Assembly (NCBI RefSeq): GCF_947507565.1
Contig: NC_089177.1
Span: forward strand, 2,790,001-2,854,000
Reading direction: 5' to 3'
Length of the DNA stretch: 64,000 nucleotides
Source of the DNA: Oscarella lobularis
Lineage: Eukaryota; Porifera; Homoscleromorpha; Homosclerophorida; Oscarellidae
Shown here: piece after piece, positions 9,967 to 19,917 of the stretch
Numbering within the stretch: the first letter of the stretch is position 1
Layout of the letters: the number at the start of each line of letters is the position of its first letter
Position numbers and translations under genes: made by a program
The notes under the pieces: model-generated
The model's database searches: none
What the model was told of the DNA's origin: nothing
Seen by the model: only the letters and a program-made list of their open reading frames with translations

Positions 9967-12914
9967 CTACAACAGCATTACCTTGTCTTGCTCTGATTTT
10001 CCTAACACCATTCTCCTAGGGGGACAAGACGAATACTCCTCTGACGATTTCTGCTCTTGAATTAGAGCCAGAAAATCACTTGCCACGATTCGATCGCTGG
10101 GCTCATCCGCAATTGCTTGAAAGCAAATGTGCGCGAGAGCAGCATTAGCTATGGCACTCAGTTGTCGATGCCTCTGCCCAATGAGCGCTCCTTGACCAGA
10201 AAATATCTCAGCAACAGTCACTCCTAGACTGTAAATATCAGACTCGATCGTTGATCGCAAATTCCGCCCATCTAAACGCTCTGGAGCCAAGTAATTAGCA
10301 CTCAGCCCACCAGCTGATGTTGAAGCTCCAAGAAAGTGAGCTGCACCGAGATCACCCACTTTTGCCGCCATTCCCCTCGTAATCATGACATTTGACGGTC
10401 GAATGTCACAGTGAATACAAGGCGTTGGCTTCAGCTGGTGCATGTGAGCTATGCCACAGCACGTGCCTTCGGCTAAATCTATCTGCTCTCTGCATGTTAG
10501 ATAGCCGGCTGCGTGACGGTGAGCAGCATCAAAGACTTCGCTCATAGATGCCTCCAGCAGCTCCATGACAATTTGAATTGGATCTCCTTCAATGACCGTT
10601 GTACCGCAAACGTGCACAATGTTGGGATGCCGTATGCGAGTGGACACCGACAGCTCCTGCATGAAAAGCTTTTTGTTGTGAGGACTTTCAAGAATTTTGT
10701 GAAATCGCTTGACAGCAACTGGCAATCTTTGCCACATGCCCAGGTGCACATCTAGAGAAAATGATTATTACTTAGGTAGATGATAGAGGACAAGTCAATA
10801 TACCTCCGAATGAACCTCCTCCTAGTTTTCGTTTTGACACTGAAACGCTGTCTAAGTTAATTTGGGACAACTCGGCCATTTCATCAATCTGCTTCTTGTA
10901 TTCTTCGTTCTCACTTTTGACCATAGACAACTTTTTCTTAAACCAGTCATTTTGCTGATCATCATTCAAAATTTGCTTTTGTAACTGAATATTGTTCGTT
11001 CTCAATTCGTCGTTCTTTTTCATCATAATAGCTAGTTTTGCTCTCTCTTCATCAAGCCTTTCGTCACTTTTCTTTACACTATCAGCCAATTTCGTTTGCA
11101 GTTCTTCCCGTTCCTTCTCTGCAGTTTGTAAACAAGCGCTGAGCTGTGACTTCTCCGCCTGAACAGTACTTAGCAGCTCTCTCAGTCGTTTAACTTCATC
11201 GATGTCTACGCGCTGCTCATCTTTCTCTTTCTTTTTGCGACCAGCTGCTGCAAGTAGCCGCTTCTTACATTCTACTATATCTTTCTCATTGAGAACACTT
11301 TCACCATGAAGTTCAGAATTGTTTTTTCCTGAGCGAGTCTCTTGACTCTTCGCCTTTTCAAATATGGCCTTCTGCTGTCTTTGAACGTATGAGTCGTGCT
11401 GTCCTCTACTGTTATCAATACCAGCTGCTTGACTGTCCTTCTCTTTCTTTTTGCAAGCAGCTATTACTATAAAATCCTTCTGATTAGAAAGACTTTCACC
11501 CTGAAGTTCAGCATGGGTTTTTACTGAGCGAGTCTCTTGACTCTTCGCCTTTTTAAATAATATGGCTTTCAATTCTCCTTGTAAGTATTCGTGCTGCCTC
11601 CTACTGATGTCAACACCAGTTGGTTGGCCGTCCTTATCTTTCTTTTTGCAAGCAGCTGCTAGCAGCTGCTTCTGCTTCTGCTCTTCAACTAGGTCCTTTG
11701 TGTTTATACCAGGCAAAGAAAGTCCGCCTGGCATATGGCCCCTCTCAACCAAAGGATGCCATGCTGTTTTCTTCCCGTCTCTCTCATTTCTACTGAATTT
11801 TGCAGCGACTAATGCTGAGTGACTTCTAAGTTTTTCTTTTTCATCTCTGATATCTGGAAGTGGTAAGACACTTCCCAAAGGAAGATAGACCTTAGGTCCA
11901 CCATGCTGCGCTTTAAACTGTGTATGCTTCTGAGCCGATATTCCTCCTAAGCCAACAACTGCAGCAGACTGCGAATCCTAAAAAAACAATTCAGAATGCC
12001 ATCAATTTCATCCTTTAGATTTGCTTACAGCTTCAATGCCAACGATTGGCCTTAAAGTTTGACCAGATTGACCTGGCACTGGATAATACGCGTTGCCTGT
12101 CCAGCGAATGATGCCTTCAAACGTCTGACCACTGTCCGAGAAAAACAGCACTCTTGATCCAACCGTTGCTCGTATTTTTTCTTCTTTCTTCTTTTGAGCT
12201 TTTGACTTCATTTGCATTTGATGCTGTTTTTGTTTTTCATTCGCTTTCTGCAGCCGTTCAGCCGATCCTCTGCACGCTTCCATTACTTTTGCAACAAACT
12301 CAGACTCGTCATAGGATAAGCGTAGTTTGTCAAATGAGACGAAGATCCCGCAATCAGGTGGACATGAGAAGTAGGAAATGCCATGCATTGATCCGTCCAC
12401 ATTGCCCTGAGGTGGCTCAACCTAAAAATAAAAAGCGATGCACAAAAGAAAAGACAATCGCTTTGTTGGAACGTACCAATAATTCAACGCCAAAGAATAT
12501 TCCGTGACCCAAGGTTTCAACGGTGCCTTCGTACCAGATGACGCCGGGAAGCTCGCGATTGTCTTTCATTTGAACGAATACTTTTGAGTCGACCGTAAAC
12601 GACGCTTCGGCTTCGAAAAGATTGCCGTGGTGTCCGTGGTATGCTCTAAAGCGATCTGAGGAAGACTGGAGTGGCAGGAGAAGAGCAAACTGTTTATCCG
12701 TGAGTTTTGCTAGACTTTCGGTAGGACAAGCGACCAGGTCGCCAGGAGATGCAACAGAACGAAAAGCAAGTTGCTGCGACTGATCATCTCTTATAAGAAG
12801 ATCCCCTCTAAGAAAAGCTACAAACGCGGTCGCTTTGTTTCTTTCGACGAGCGACGAATCGAACTTCCAGCCGTCCACGTCCTCCAGAAGAAGAAACTTT
12901 TCCGTCTGCGCCAT
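9967..12914 (-). CDS. Chimeric protein: CYLD-like CAP-Gly N-terminus, coiled coil, RIPK-like kinase
   Basis: Model: complement of 9967-10751, 10804-11977, 12029-12421 and 12477-12914; 929 residues, in frame. Residues 1 to about 310 are a near copy of CYLD ([21 protein letters not shown]-Gly regions [12 protein letters not shown] and GSRVLFFSDSGQTFEG). Its first two exons have exactly the CYLD lengths (438 and 393 bp) and phases. A CYLD-like linker is expanded into tandem repeats (about 382-535), followed by a coiled coil (about 536-650) and a protein kinase domain (about 670-915). Kinase marks: GGGSFGDVHLG loop, Lys in VAVKRF, Glu in FMQELS, IHCDIRPSNVMI (Asp kept, HCD instead of HRD), DLG instead of DFG (VGDLGAAH) and APERLDG. 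All catalytic residues are present, so it is probably active. The kinase is a sister of the one at 13121. The USP protease half of CYLD is absent. Function not known; inference: a kinase recruited by CYLD-type CAP-Gly contacts. Confidence 0.9.
11204..11665 (-). repeat. Internal coding repeat in the chimera linker
   Basis: Two full units and one partial unit of about 62-68 residues, each with LLAAA or IAACKKK, a KDxQ turn, a S/RRGQH stretch, KAKSQETRS and an E-L-x-GES-N-x-KD end. CYLD has a single equivalent unit ([15 protein letters not shown] ... [11 protein letters not shown]). The expansion is specific to the chimera. Confidence 0.7.
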
Positions 12915-12935
12915 CTTGAACGTCTGACTCGCGAG

Positions 12936-12941
12936 CACGTG
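12936..12941. promoter_or_regulatory. E-box CACGTG upstream of the CYLD-kinase chimera
   Basis: In CGCGAGCACGTGACTTTG, about 22 bp upstream of the ATG and matching the CYLD promoter copy at 9669. Confidence 0.4.
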
Positions 12942-12986
12942 ACTTTGCCATAAGATAAATCATTGATCTGTTACAAACAAACTTTC

Positions 12987-12992
12987 TTTATT
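12987..12992 (-). other. Polyadenylation signal AATAAA (minus strand)
   Basis: Reverse-strand AATAAA about 130 bp after the stop of the UEV-kinase gene, in the 206-bp gap before the chimera start. Confidence 0.55.
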
Positions 12993-13120
12993 GACAAAAT
13001 TGATAAACAAATCTCAAAGCTAGCCTTTTCCTAGAGCTTTATCTAAAGACGAAATCTCAGAAAGAACACAACAACAACACAATCAAACTCATGCAACAAA
13101 TTATCACAAGTTACAGTTAC

Positions 13121-14863
13121 TCATTTCAACTCAATCAACCTGACACTCTCACTTCTGACCTTTCCAATTACCACTCTTTTCAATGGACACGAAATATACT
13201 TCTCTTTTACTTTCTGCTGGCAGACACTCTCTAGCAATTGAACTGCAGTCAATCTCTCTTCTGGTTGTTCAGCAACAGCTTGCATACAGACATCCTGTAG
13301 ATCGTCATCCTGAATCATCCGTATCTGCATGTACCTCTCGCTCTTATTAGCAGCCTTGCCACAAAACAGTTCAATCAGAGTCACGCCTAGACTGTATACA
13401 TCTGAACTAATGGTAGATCTGCCAAACGTTGGTCGTTCAGGAGCAATGTAGTGAGGACTGAGCGGACCTGCTGACGTCGAAGATCCAATAGCGTGAGCAG
13501 CTCCCAGATCTCCCACCTTGGCAACCATTCCTCGAGTAATCAAGATATTCGATGATCTGATGTCGCAGTGTATGTATTTCTGCTGATGGAGATAGGATAT
13601 TCCACTGCAGATGTTCTCACTCAAATCAATCTGCTCGCGAAAGACAAGACTCTGGCCAGATTCAAATTCAAGCACGTCAACCATCGACGCTTCGAGCATT
13701 TCCATAATAATCTGAATAGGATTTCTCTCAATCGTAGTCACCCCACAAACCTGAACAATATTTGGATGACGAAAACGAGCTGAAAGGGCTATTTCTTGCA
13801 AAAACAATTTCTCGTAGTACTGTTGCCCCTGTAGCGCAGCGTGAAATTTCTTTACAGCCACATGAGCTCCCTTCCACACGCCCATGTAGACATCTACAAA
13901 AAATATTACTCCAAATGTAAAGGTCATTTTATAGATTCGATGCTAACCTGCAAATGATCCACTTCCCAGCTTCGTTTCCAAGATTTCTACCTCATCTGGT
14001 TGAATCCTGATGCTGTCAATATATTCGTCTTGGAGCGTCTTCTGCATTTTTTCGTTCTCAGCTTTCAATTCCAGTTTCAGTTTTCTCTTATCTGCTTCCG
14101 CTGATCTAAGATCCTGCTGTCTCGCCGCTCTTTCATTTTCAACTTCCTTTTCCAATTTCTCTTTCTCTTTGAGCTCAAACGAAAGTAGTTGCGCCAATCG
14201 CTCCTTTTCGACGCTGGACCGTTCCAATTGAGTCCTAAGCATATCCCTTTCCTCTCGAAGCGTCTCCAGCTGTCTTTTTGCCTCGTTATAACAAACGGCA
14301 CTGCCGTTCAAACGAAGCGTCAGCCAGTCCACCGTCGCCCGAAGCTCGCCGACTTCGCCGACGTGCCGTCTTAGCGACCCCTCGTCTCGACCCTCCAGTC
14401 GATCGCACAGGGCCCGAAGGAGTCGATCGAGTTGGGACGTGCGGGGAGTCCAATTGGACAGATACGGCAGATCTGTGACAACAATAGGGTCTTCATATCT
14501 ATGCCCAGACGAGGAGGACTCCGCAGGCATTCGTATCATGAGCGTAGGAGGTTCGTCTGGATAGCGCCTGCCAACCTTTAGGATCACCTCACAGCTCCAT
14601 TCGTTTCCTTCGAGCGGATGTAACGATATAGGGCCCGTGAGTGCGGCAAACGACGGTTCCGACGTAAAGACGGCCCAGTCGCCTTCCTCCGGACAGTTGA
14701 CCACCGGACATCGGCCCATAGAGCAAAAGAGCTTGTATTCCGTCAATGCCTGGCAAAGATCGTTCTCGGCGCGTTGCTCGTTTGCGAAACCTTTCAATGC
14801 TTCCTTGAGGGCTGCTCCTAATTGTACGGCGGACGACGTTTCGTCTCCTGGATCGAACGACAT
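13121..14863 (-). CDS. UEV domain - coiled coil - RIPK-like protein kinase
   Basis: Model: complement of 13121-13893 and 13948-14863; 562 residues. Residues about 45-160 read like a TSG101-type ubiquitin E2 variant fold: FAALTGPISLHPLEGNEW, then YPDEPPTLMIRMP, then DLPYLSNWTPRTSQLDRLL. No Cys sits at an E2 active-site position, as expected for a UEV that binds ubiquitin rather than conjugating it. Residues about 170-290 form a charged heptad coiled coil. The kinase (about 300-545) has LGSGSFADVYMG, VAVKKF, FLQEIA, IHCDIRSSNILI, VGDLGAAH, YIAPERP and SSDVYSLGV, so it looks catalytically complete with HCD and DLG variants. It shares long stretches with the kinase of the chimera (RHPNIV-VCG, MELLEASM-type), so the two are paralogues. 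Divergent from BRD7/9. I know no named protein with this architecture. Confidence 0.85.
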
Positions 14864-15061
14864 CGTCTTTCGCCAACTGCCGGGTTCACAACCGTGATTT
14901 AGTCTAATTGCATCCTGTTTTTATTGGGCGAAGAACGAAAAGGGAAGCGCGAGGAAACCCGGTAAACAACAGGAGGTAGTAAACACGTAAACTCTGCACG
15001 TAAACACTCGACGAGCCTAACGCACGCACGCACGCAACGCCAGTGAAACTCCGCTCGAAAA
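14864..15061. promoter_or_regulatory. Divergent promoter between UEV-kinase and BRD7/9
   Basis: 198 bp separate the two starts. It contains an acgcacgcacgcacg run near 15021. No CACGTG is present here, unlike most other promoters in the window. Confidence 0.4.
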
Positions 15062-18000
15062 ATGGGCAAAAAACATAAGAAGCATCATCACCGGTCTAAC
15101 ATTCTTGCACCGGAGGGTACGCTACACTTGGAGGATTCTCTAGAATGATTCGTTTGTGCAGCGAACGAGCCAAAACCGCTGAAACTCGTTCTAAAAATGG
15201 GCAGCGGCGCTTCCAGCCGAGTCGTTTCTCCTTCTCCGCCGCCTCCACCACCAACGTCGACCTTCAGCGTCCCGTCGCGACGCATCGACGTCGCAGAATC
15301 GTTTTCCCGCGCCGAGAAGAAGAAAAAGAAGAAAAAGAAAAAGACGAAGTCGACGACGGTCGTCGAATCGCCGCCACCGCCGCAACCGATGCTTTCCGAA
15401 CCGCCGCTTCAATTCCCATCGCCTGGAATCGACTACTCGATCGTCCACAGAGTCCAGAAACACAAGCACAAACACCACAGACCCAAACACAAAAAACGGG
15501 AGATGTTAGACTCGAGCGCTCCCACGACGGATTTAGGCGGCGGGGATAGTGGCCTGGGGAGGAGGACTTCGTTGGGAGAATCGCTGAAGCTTCGAATACC
15601 GTCGATACCCATGACAATGACTGGAATGGAGAGATACACAAGTAGTAGTAGTTCTGGGTGAGTCAGTGTAAGGACAAATCTTTTTTATATACGTGTGTTC
15701 TTGATAGAGCTATGGAGATGCCCATGGAGATGTTGGCTACGAATCGACCGGATCGAATGAAGGGTACCGTACGTGTAGGCCCCTAATGAATCGATCTTTT
15801 GAATTTTTCTTCAGATAAAAAGTTGAAGGCTGATCTTCTTCGTTATATTTTTGCTTTACAGAGGTTTCGGTTGCACTGTTCGTTTAGTTTCTCTGTTCCT
15901 ATTGTGCTGTGCTCTCAGGAAGGACGTCCATAAATTCTTTGCTATGCCCGTGAGCGACAGCTTTGCACCGGGCTATTCTCGCATTATCAAAAAGCCAATG
16001 GATTTCAAGAAATTGCGTACGAAAATCGACAAGTCTGCCTATAGTTCGGTTGACGATTTTAAGGCAAGTAGCGGATTATTGAAAATTTTTACTCACTGGG
16101 TCTCTCTGTACAGGATGATGTTGAATTAATGTGTGTAAACTGCACTGTGTACAATGGGCGCGATACGATCTACTATAGAGAGGCTGTCAAATTGTTAGCG
16201 CATGCCATCAAACTAATGAAAGTAAGATTGTTTCAACGTGACATCAAAATACTGATTTGTTTTCACCGCAGAATGATTTGAGTCCTGCTAAGCAAGTCAT
16301 GCCGGCCTCTTTGTCTCTGGCAAACGCAACTGGCACTTCAACGAGATCGACTAGAGGCGCGGACGAGGAAATTAATGTGACCGATGTTGACGGAACTGTA
16401 GATTCTCGTCTATGGCTTGGCATGCAAGGATCAAGGTTAAATTGGAGTGGAGCGTGATGACATGTACTGTATCGTGACATACTATAGACACTATGGCTTG
16501 TTAAATCCCTCAGAGAGCGTAACTCCCAACCTTGATGAAAATGCGGACGAGATTGCTCAGCAAACGGCAGAAATGGCAGAGGAGGCAAGACTCAGAGTGA
16601 AACAGAAAGGAAACAAGGTCGACTGAGAGCTCTAAAACGAGTGTTCATTAATTATTTTCGTTTATTAGATGGGCATCTTGCATTGTGCGGATGATGGCAG
16701 TACAAGACTGACCTTTTTAAATCCTGATGCAAATAAGGGTGAGCGAATTGAATGCCTCCACATTATACTTCAGTTTATGCTCAGAGAATGCTTCCTCGGA
16801 CGTTACTCTTGGCTCACTGGCTGGCGGTCTTCAACAAGGACGGAATCAGCTTGGTGGCGTTTCGGCGGAAAAGGGAAAGAAAGCACAAGGCGTTCCAGGT
16901 GAGAGGATAAGCGTAAAGGGAAAGCTAGGAACGCCATCGTTTGTTCCTCGCAGTGTCTTACCTGTTTTATGGGCCCTTTTCTTCTTTTGCACCCTTGGCC
17001 AATCCATATGAGAGAAAGGACATAGATGAGTTGGTGACGACGTATGGGGATAAGACAGGAGTTCAGTACGCCCAAAGGTACAGCGAGTGAGTACATGTAT
17101 GTGTGTCTTGCTAGACGCTTCGGTTTCTCTCAGCCTGCAGAGATTCGTTGAGGATGCGTCTAGTCAGGCTCACGCTGTCGTCGCTGAGCTACTGACCAGC
17201 CTAACAGACGGCAAACACGCAGCTCTGATGAAGAAAAAGGCACCAACTGAAGTACGCAATAGTCGTTTTGTTTTTTTGTGGTGTCTCAGATTATTTCTTC
17301 TCATTCGTTGCAGAAGATTAAACCTAGTAGAAGTGAAGAAAAGAAAGAGGACGCTAGCCTAGGCAAGGAGGCAGTTTTATTGTACACGAGTGGCATAAAA
17401 TTTTATACCTTTAGACGTCAACATCGAGTCATTGTTGAGCCTAGAGAAAGAAGGTATTGACGTTTCATTTCTTACGGATATTGCTGGGAAATTGAATCCA
17501 GCTGAGTACGTTCAAATGCGCATTTCTTGGAACAATGTACACGTGCTTTTTTTAATTATTCAAGGTCAATGCAGCGTACTCTCGACGAAAACGCTCAGCG
17601 CCTCGACGACTTGCAGGACATTCAAAATAAACGTCTTGGTAGCAGTGCAGCTGGAGACGGTGCCATTGCTAGCGTATCGTCTGTAGAGAAAGAACTAGGT
17701 AGAATACATTGAAAGAGAAGTCTTTGTCTAAGATTCTTTTCTCAGGTTTGGAAATCGCGAAAAACTTGACTGATGCCATTGCAAAGGTACAGTACAGACT
17801 CTGATGCTTTCCCTTCCAGGCGATCTTTTTCTCCGTAGGTTGAGCCTAAGGAAGTTGTGCCCGCGGATGGAGTTGGACTCGCCCTTGGGCTAAGCAACAG
17901 CGGAGATGTGCCGCGCGAGAGCAGCAGCGTACCAGCCAACAGTGGTTTCTCCCTTTTAAAGCAGTTAGGATTGGATAGCGACGACGACGACGATGAATGA
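15062..18000 (+). CDS. BRD7: BRD7/BRD9-family bromodomain protein
   Basis: Chromatin reader of SWI/SNF (PBAF or ncBAF) complexes that binds acetyl-lysine. Model of 17 exons: 15062-15116, 15162-15657, 15708-15763, 15815-15863, 15919-16063, 16114-16221, 16272-16435, 16488-16617, 16669-16738, 16785-16898, 16954-17086, 17134-17251, 17314-17362, 17415-17505, 17565-17698, 17746-17786, 17839-18000; 704 residues. N-terminus MGKKHKKHHH and EPKPLKLVLKMGSG match BRD7/BRD9. A Lys-run and a His/Lys-rich stretch follow, then the bromodomain (about 203-305) with FFAMPVSDSFAPGYSRIIKK, PMDF and the acetyl-lysine Asn in CTVYNGRDTIYY. The C-terminal half matches the family-specific region (VSYLFYGPFSSFAPLANPY). 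Two introns have GC donors (after 16063 and after 17362). It may be the single pre-duplication orthologue of BRD7 and BRD9. Ends in an Asp run, DDDDDE. Confidence 0.93.
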
Positions 18001-18124
18001 GTCTGTTGCACGCTCCTAGAACCATTTGCACAGAAACGGAAATTTATTTTCCGTGGGTGACAGCAGTGAAACGTTTAGTTTATGCCACTATCTAGCAAGT
18101 GTTAAAATAAGGAGAGACATGTGC

Positions 18125-19240
18125 TCAGTCTCCGAGAACGTTGCCTTGTCCCCAGTCATGTCGACCGCCCCCGACGTTTGCGCTTGGATCTTGCCTTCGG
18201 CTAATTGGCGCTTGTCCAAAGCCGCCAATTGTTCGCCTGTTCGGTAGCCATTTGTACCTTGAAACCAGAGAAATTGATTTTTGACTACACATTACATTAT
18301 TGCATACAGAAACTGGGGAGTGGAGAGAAAGGCTCTTCCACCAAAGTCCTGTGGATACTTGAACATGAGAAAGAAGTAGGCATGACCAGTAAAGATTCCG
18401 AGCAGTTCCTCTACGCCACTACAAGTGAATAAGAAGTTAGACTAACGTTAGAAGCCGTGTCTAAGATGTTAGCTTGCCCTCCTCTGAGCACCATTCCAAA
18501 GATTGTCAAAACCCAAGGAAAATACATAGCCTATTGATATTATGTAGGGATTGGTTGAAGTTCTGGGGATTTTTTCGGCACCTTAAATTGCATCCCAAAC
18601 CAGAACTGCATAATCACGTCTTGATTCAATTGGCACCATACGTAAATAACCGACATAACGAGAGAGTCCATTAGGAGCTACAACAGTAGTCTGAGACTCT
18701 AACGGGATGCTGGTGCTTCACTTACCCAGAGACCAACCAAGAGCCCTAACACCTGTATAGTAAACAAATATTAAACAGAAGCGCGTTTTCCAGTCTTTTA
18801 TTTACCAGAAGTATTGCCCAATGAATGAGCACCATGAACAGATAATCCGCTGACCTGCCATCAAATACACCTGAAAAAAAAGCAATAACGTTCTGATTCT
18901 TTTTGACGAAGGTGTTCTACCGCTCTCTAGTCGTCTCGAATAGCTGTAGAGAAAGTAGAGATTCATTAGATAGTGAAAGCCAGTGGCAGGTGAGATCACG
19001 TAGAATACGGCGCACGTAAGCAAGCGCCAGATCTACTAGACACGTTTTCTATCAATTTTTGGGATTTAAGAGGAGTCGTACTTGGAATCGATATACAACT
19101 AATCCGTATTCGAGGATCATGTACAGAGGATTTAGAAGGCCAATTCGTCCAGCCAAAGGGAATAGAACACACAGGCTGAACCATACTCTGGTAACAATCG
19201 GGATGCCTTTGAACCATATTGCAATGTCTCCTTCAGCCAT
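18125..19240 (-). CDS. DERL1: Derlin-1, ER-associated degradation channel subunit
   Basis: Rhomboid-like multi-pass ER membrane protein that moves misfolded proteins to p97 for degradation. Model: complement of 18125-18257, 18308-18418, 18478-18530, 18582-18677, 18726-18752, 18806-18870, 18921-19032 and 19082-19240; 251 residues, same length class as human. Seen: start MAEGDIAIWFKGIPIVTRVW, the WR motif in YRFQIWRLLTC, GFHYLMNLYFLYSYSRRLE, FDGRSADYLFM, ALLLL-type helices, FFLMFKYPQDFGGR, and a C-terminal p97-binding SHP box (DWGQGNVLGD). One intron (18419-18477) is read as phase 2 and ends TTGTAG; the next (18531-18581) precedes AMYFPWVL. The intron after the exon at 18478-18530 has a GC donor. 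Its promoter is cut off from the next gene by the retrotransposon starting 75 bp upstream of the ATG. Confidence 0.94.
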
Positions 19241-19314
19241 GATTCGCGAGAAGAAGGACACACACGAAAACACGTTACGTAGACAAGACGAAGCGCGCGT
19301 TAAGGTATTCATAC

Positions 19315-19476
19315 CATTAATGACGGGTCGCTCGCTCTGCCGAATCCGGAAGAGTCTGCGGTGCGGGGGCGTGACCGCATCACGTGACGAGCCCGCCTGC
19401 GTCACGTAACGCCCCCTGCCTGGCGTTGCAGACAGCGCCGAGGCAGGGAGGTGGCCCGAAGGCAAAGCCACCGACC
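19315..19476. repeat. Split direct repeat B2 of the Ngaro element
   Basis: 162 bp identical by eye to 19631-19792, starting cattaatgacgggtcgctcg and ending ccaccgacc. Forms the end of the element nearest Derlin-1. It includes a CACGTG. Confidence 0.9.
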
Positions 19477-19529
19477 AGCCCTGAGATCACGCCATAGGCG
19501 GAACCTTCGAGGGAGGGGGGGACGGGGAG

Positions 19530-19634
19530 AAAAGAAAAACGTGCCCGCCGCTGTAGCTTCGAACGGCGTCTGCAGCCGCGCATGCCTCGCTGCGCGACGT
19601 CATTAACGGCGGTTAACTAGCATTAACCTTCATT
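19530..19634. repeat. Split direct repeat A2 of the Ngaro element
   Basis: 105 bp matching 24205-24309 (aaaagaaaaacgtgcccg to accttcatt). Its last four bases CATT overlap the start of repeat B1. Confidence 0.9.
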
Positions 19635-19792
19635 AATGACGGGTCGCTCGCTCTGCCGAATCCGGAAGAGTCTGCGGTGCGGGGGCGTGACCGCATCACG
19701 TGACGAGCCCGCCTGCGTCACGTAACGCCCCCTGCCTGGCGTTGCAGACAGCGCCGAGGCAGGGAGGTGGCCCGAAGGCAAAGCCACCGACC
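19631..19792. repeat. Split direct repeat B1 of the Ngaro element
   Basis: Internal copy of the 162-bp B repeat, directly downstream of the recombinase gene and abutting A2. Confidence 0.9.
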
Positions 19793-19917
19793 CATCCATC
19801 CTGCCTGCCTAGGCGCGTCCCCTTCGCTATGTGTTCTGCCCACGACGCGCGTGCCTGCCTACGTGTCTTCGCGCATGCGCCTGTCGCCTTTATTAGCGAA
19901 ATCTCGTCAATTAGCCG

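Noticed and set aside
15191-15641. Antisense open frames rich in Arg over BRD7/9 exon 2
   Set aside because: Shadows of the Lys/Ser/Pro-rich coding sequence; BRD7/9 homology fixes the sense strand.
19315-19792. The repeated 162-bp segments as LTRs of an LTR retrotransposon
   Set aside because: They do not flank the coding region; they alternate with a second repeat whose other copy is at the far end, the split-repeat pattern of Ngaro elements, and the element encodes a tyrosine recombinase, not a DDE integrase.
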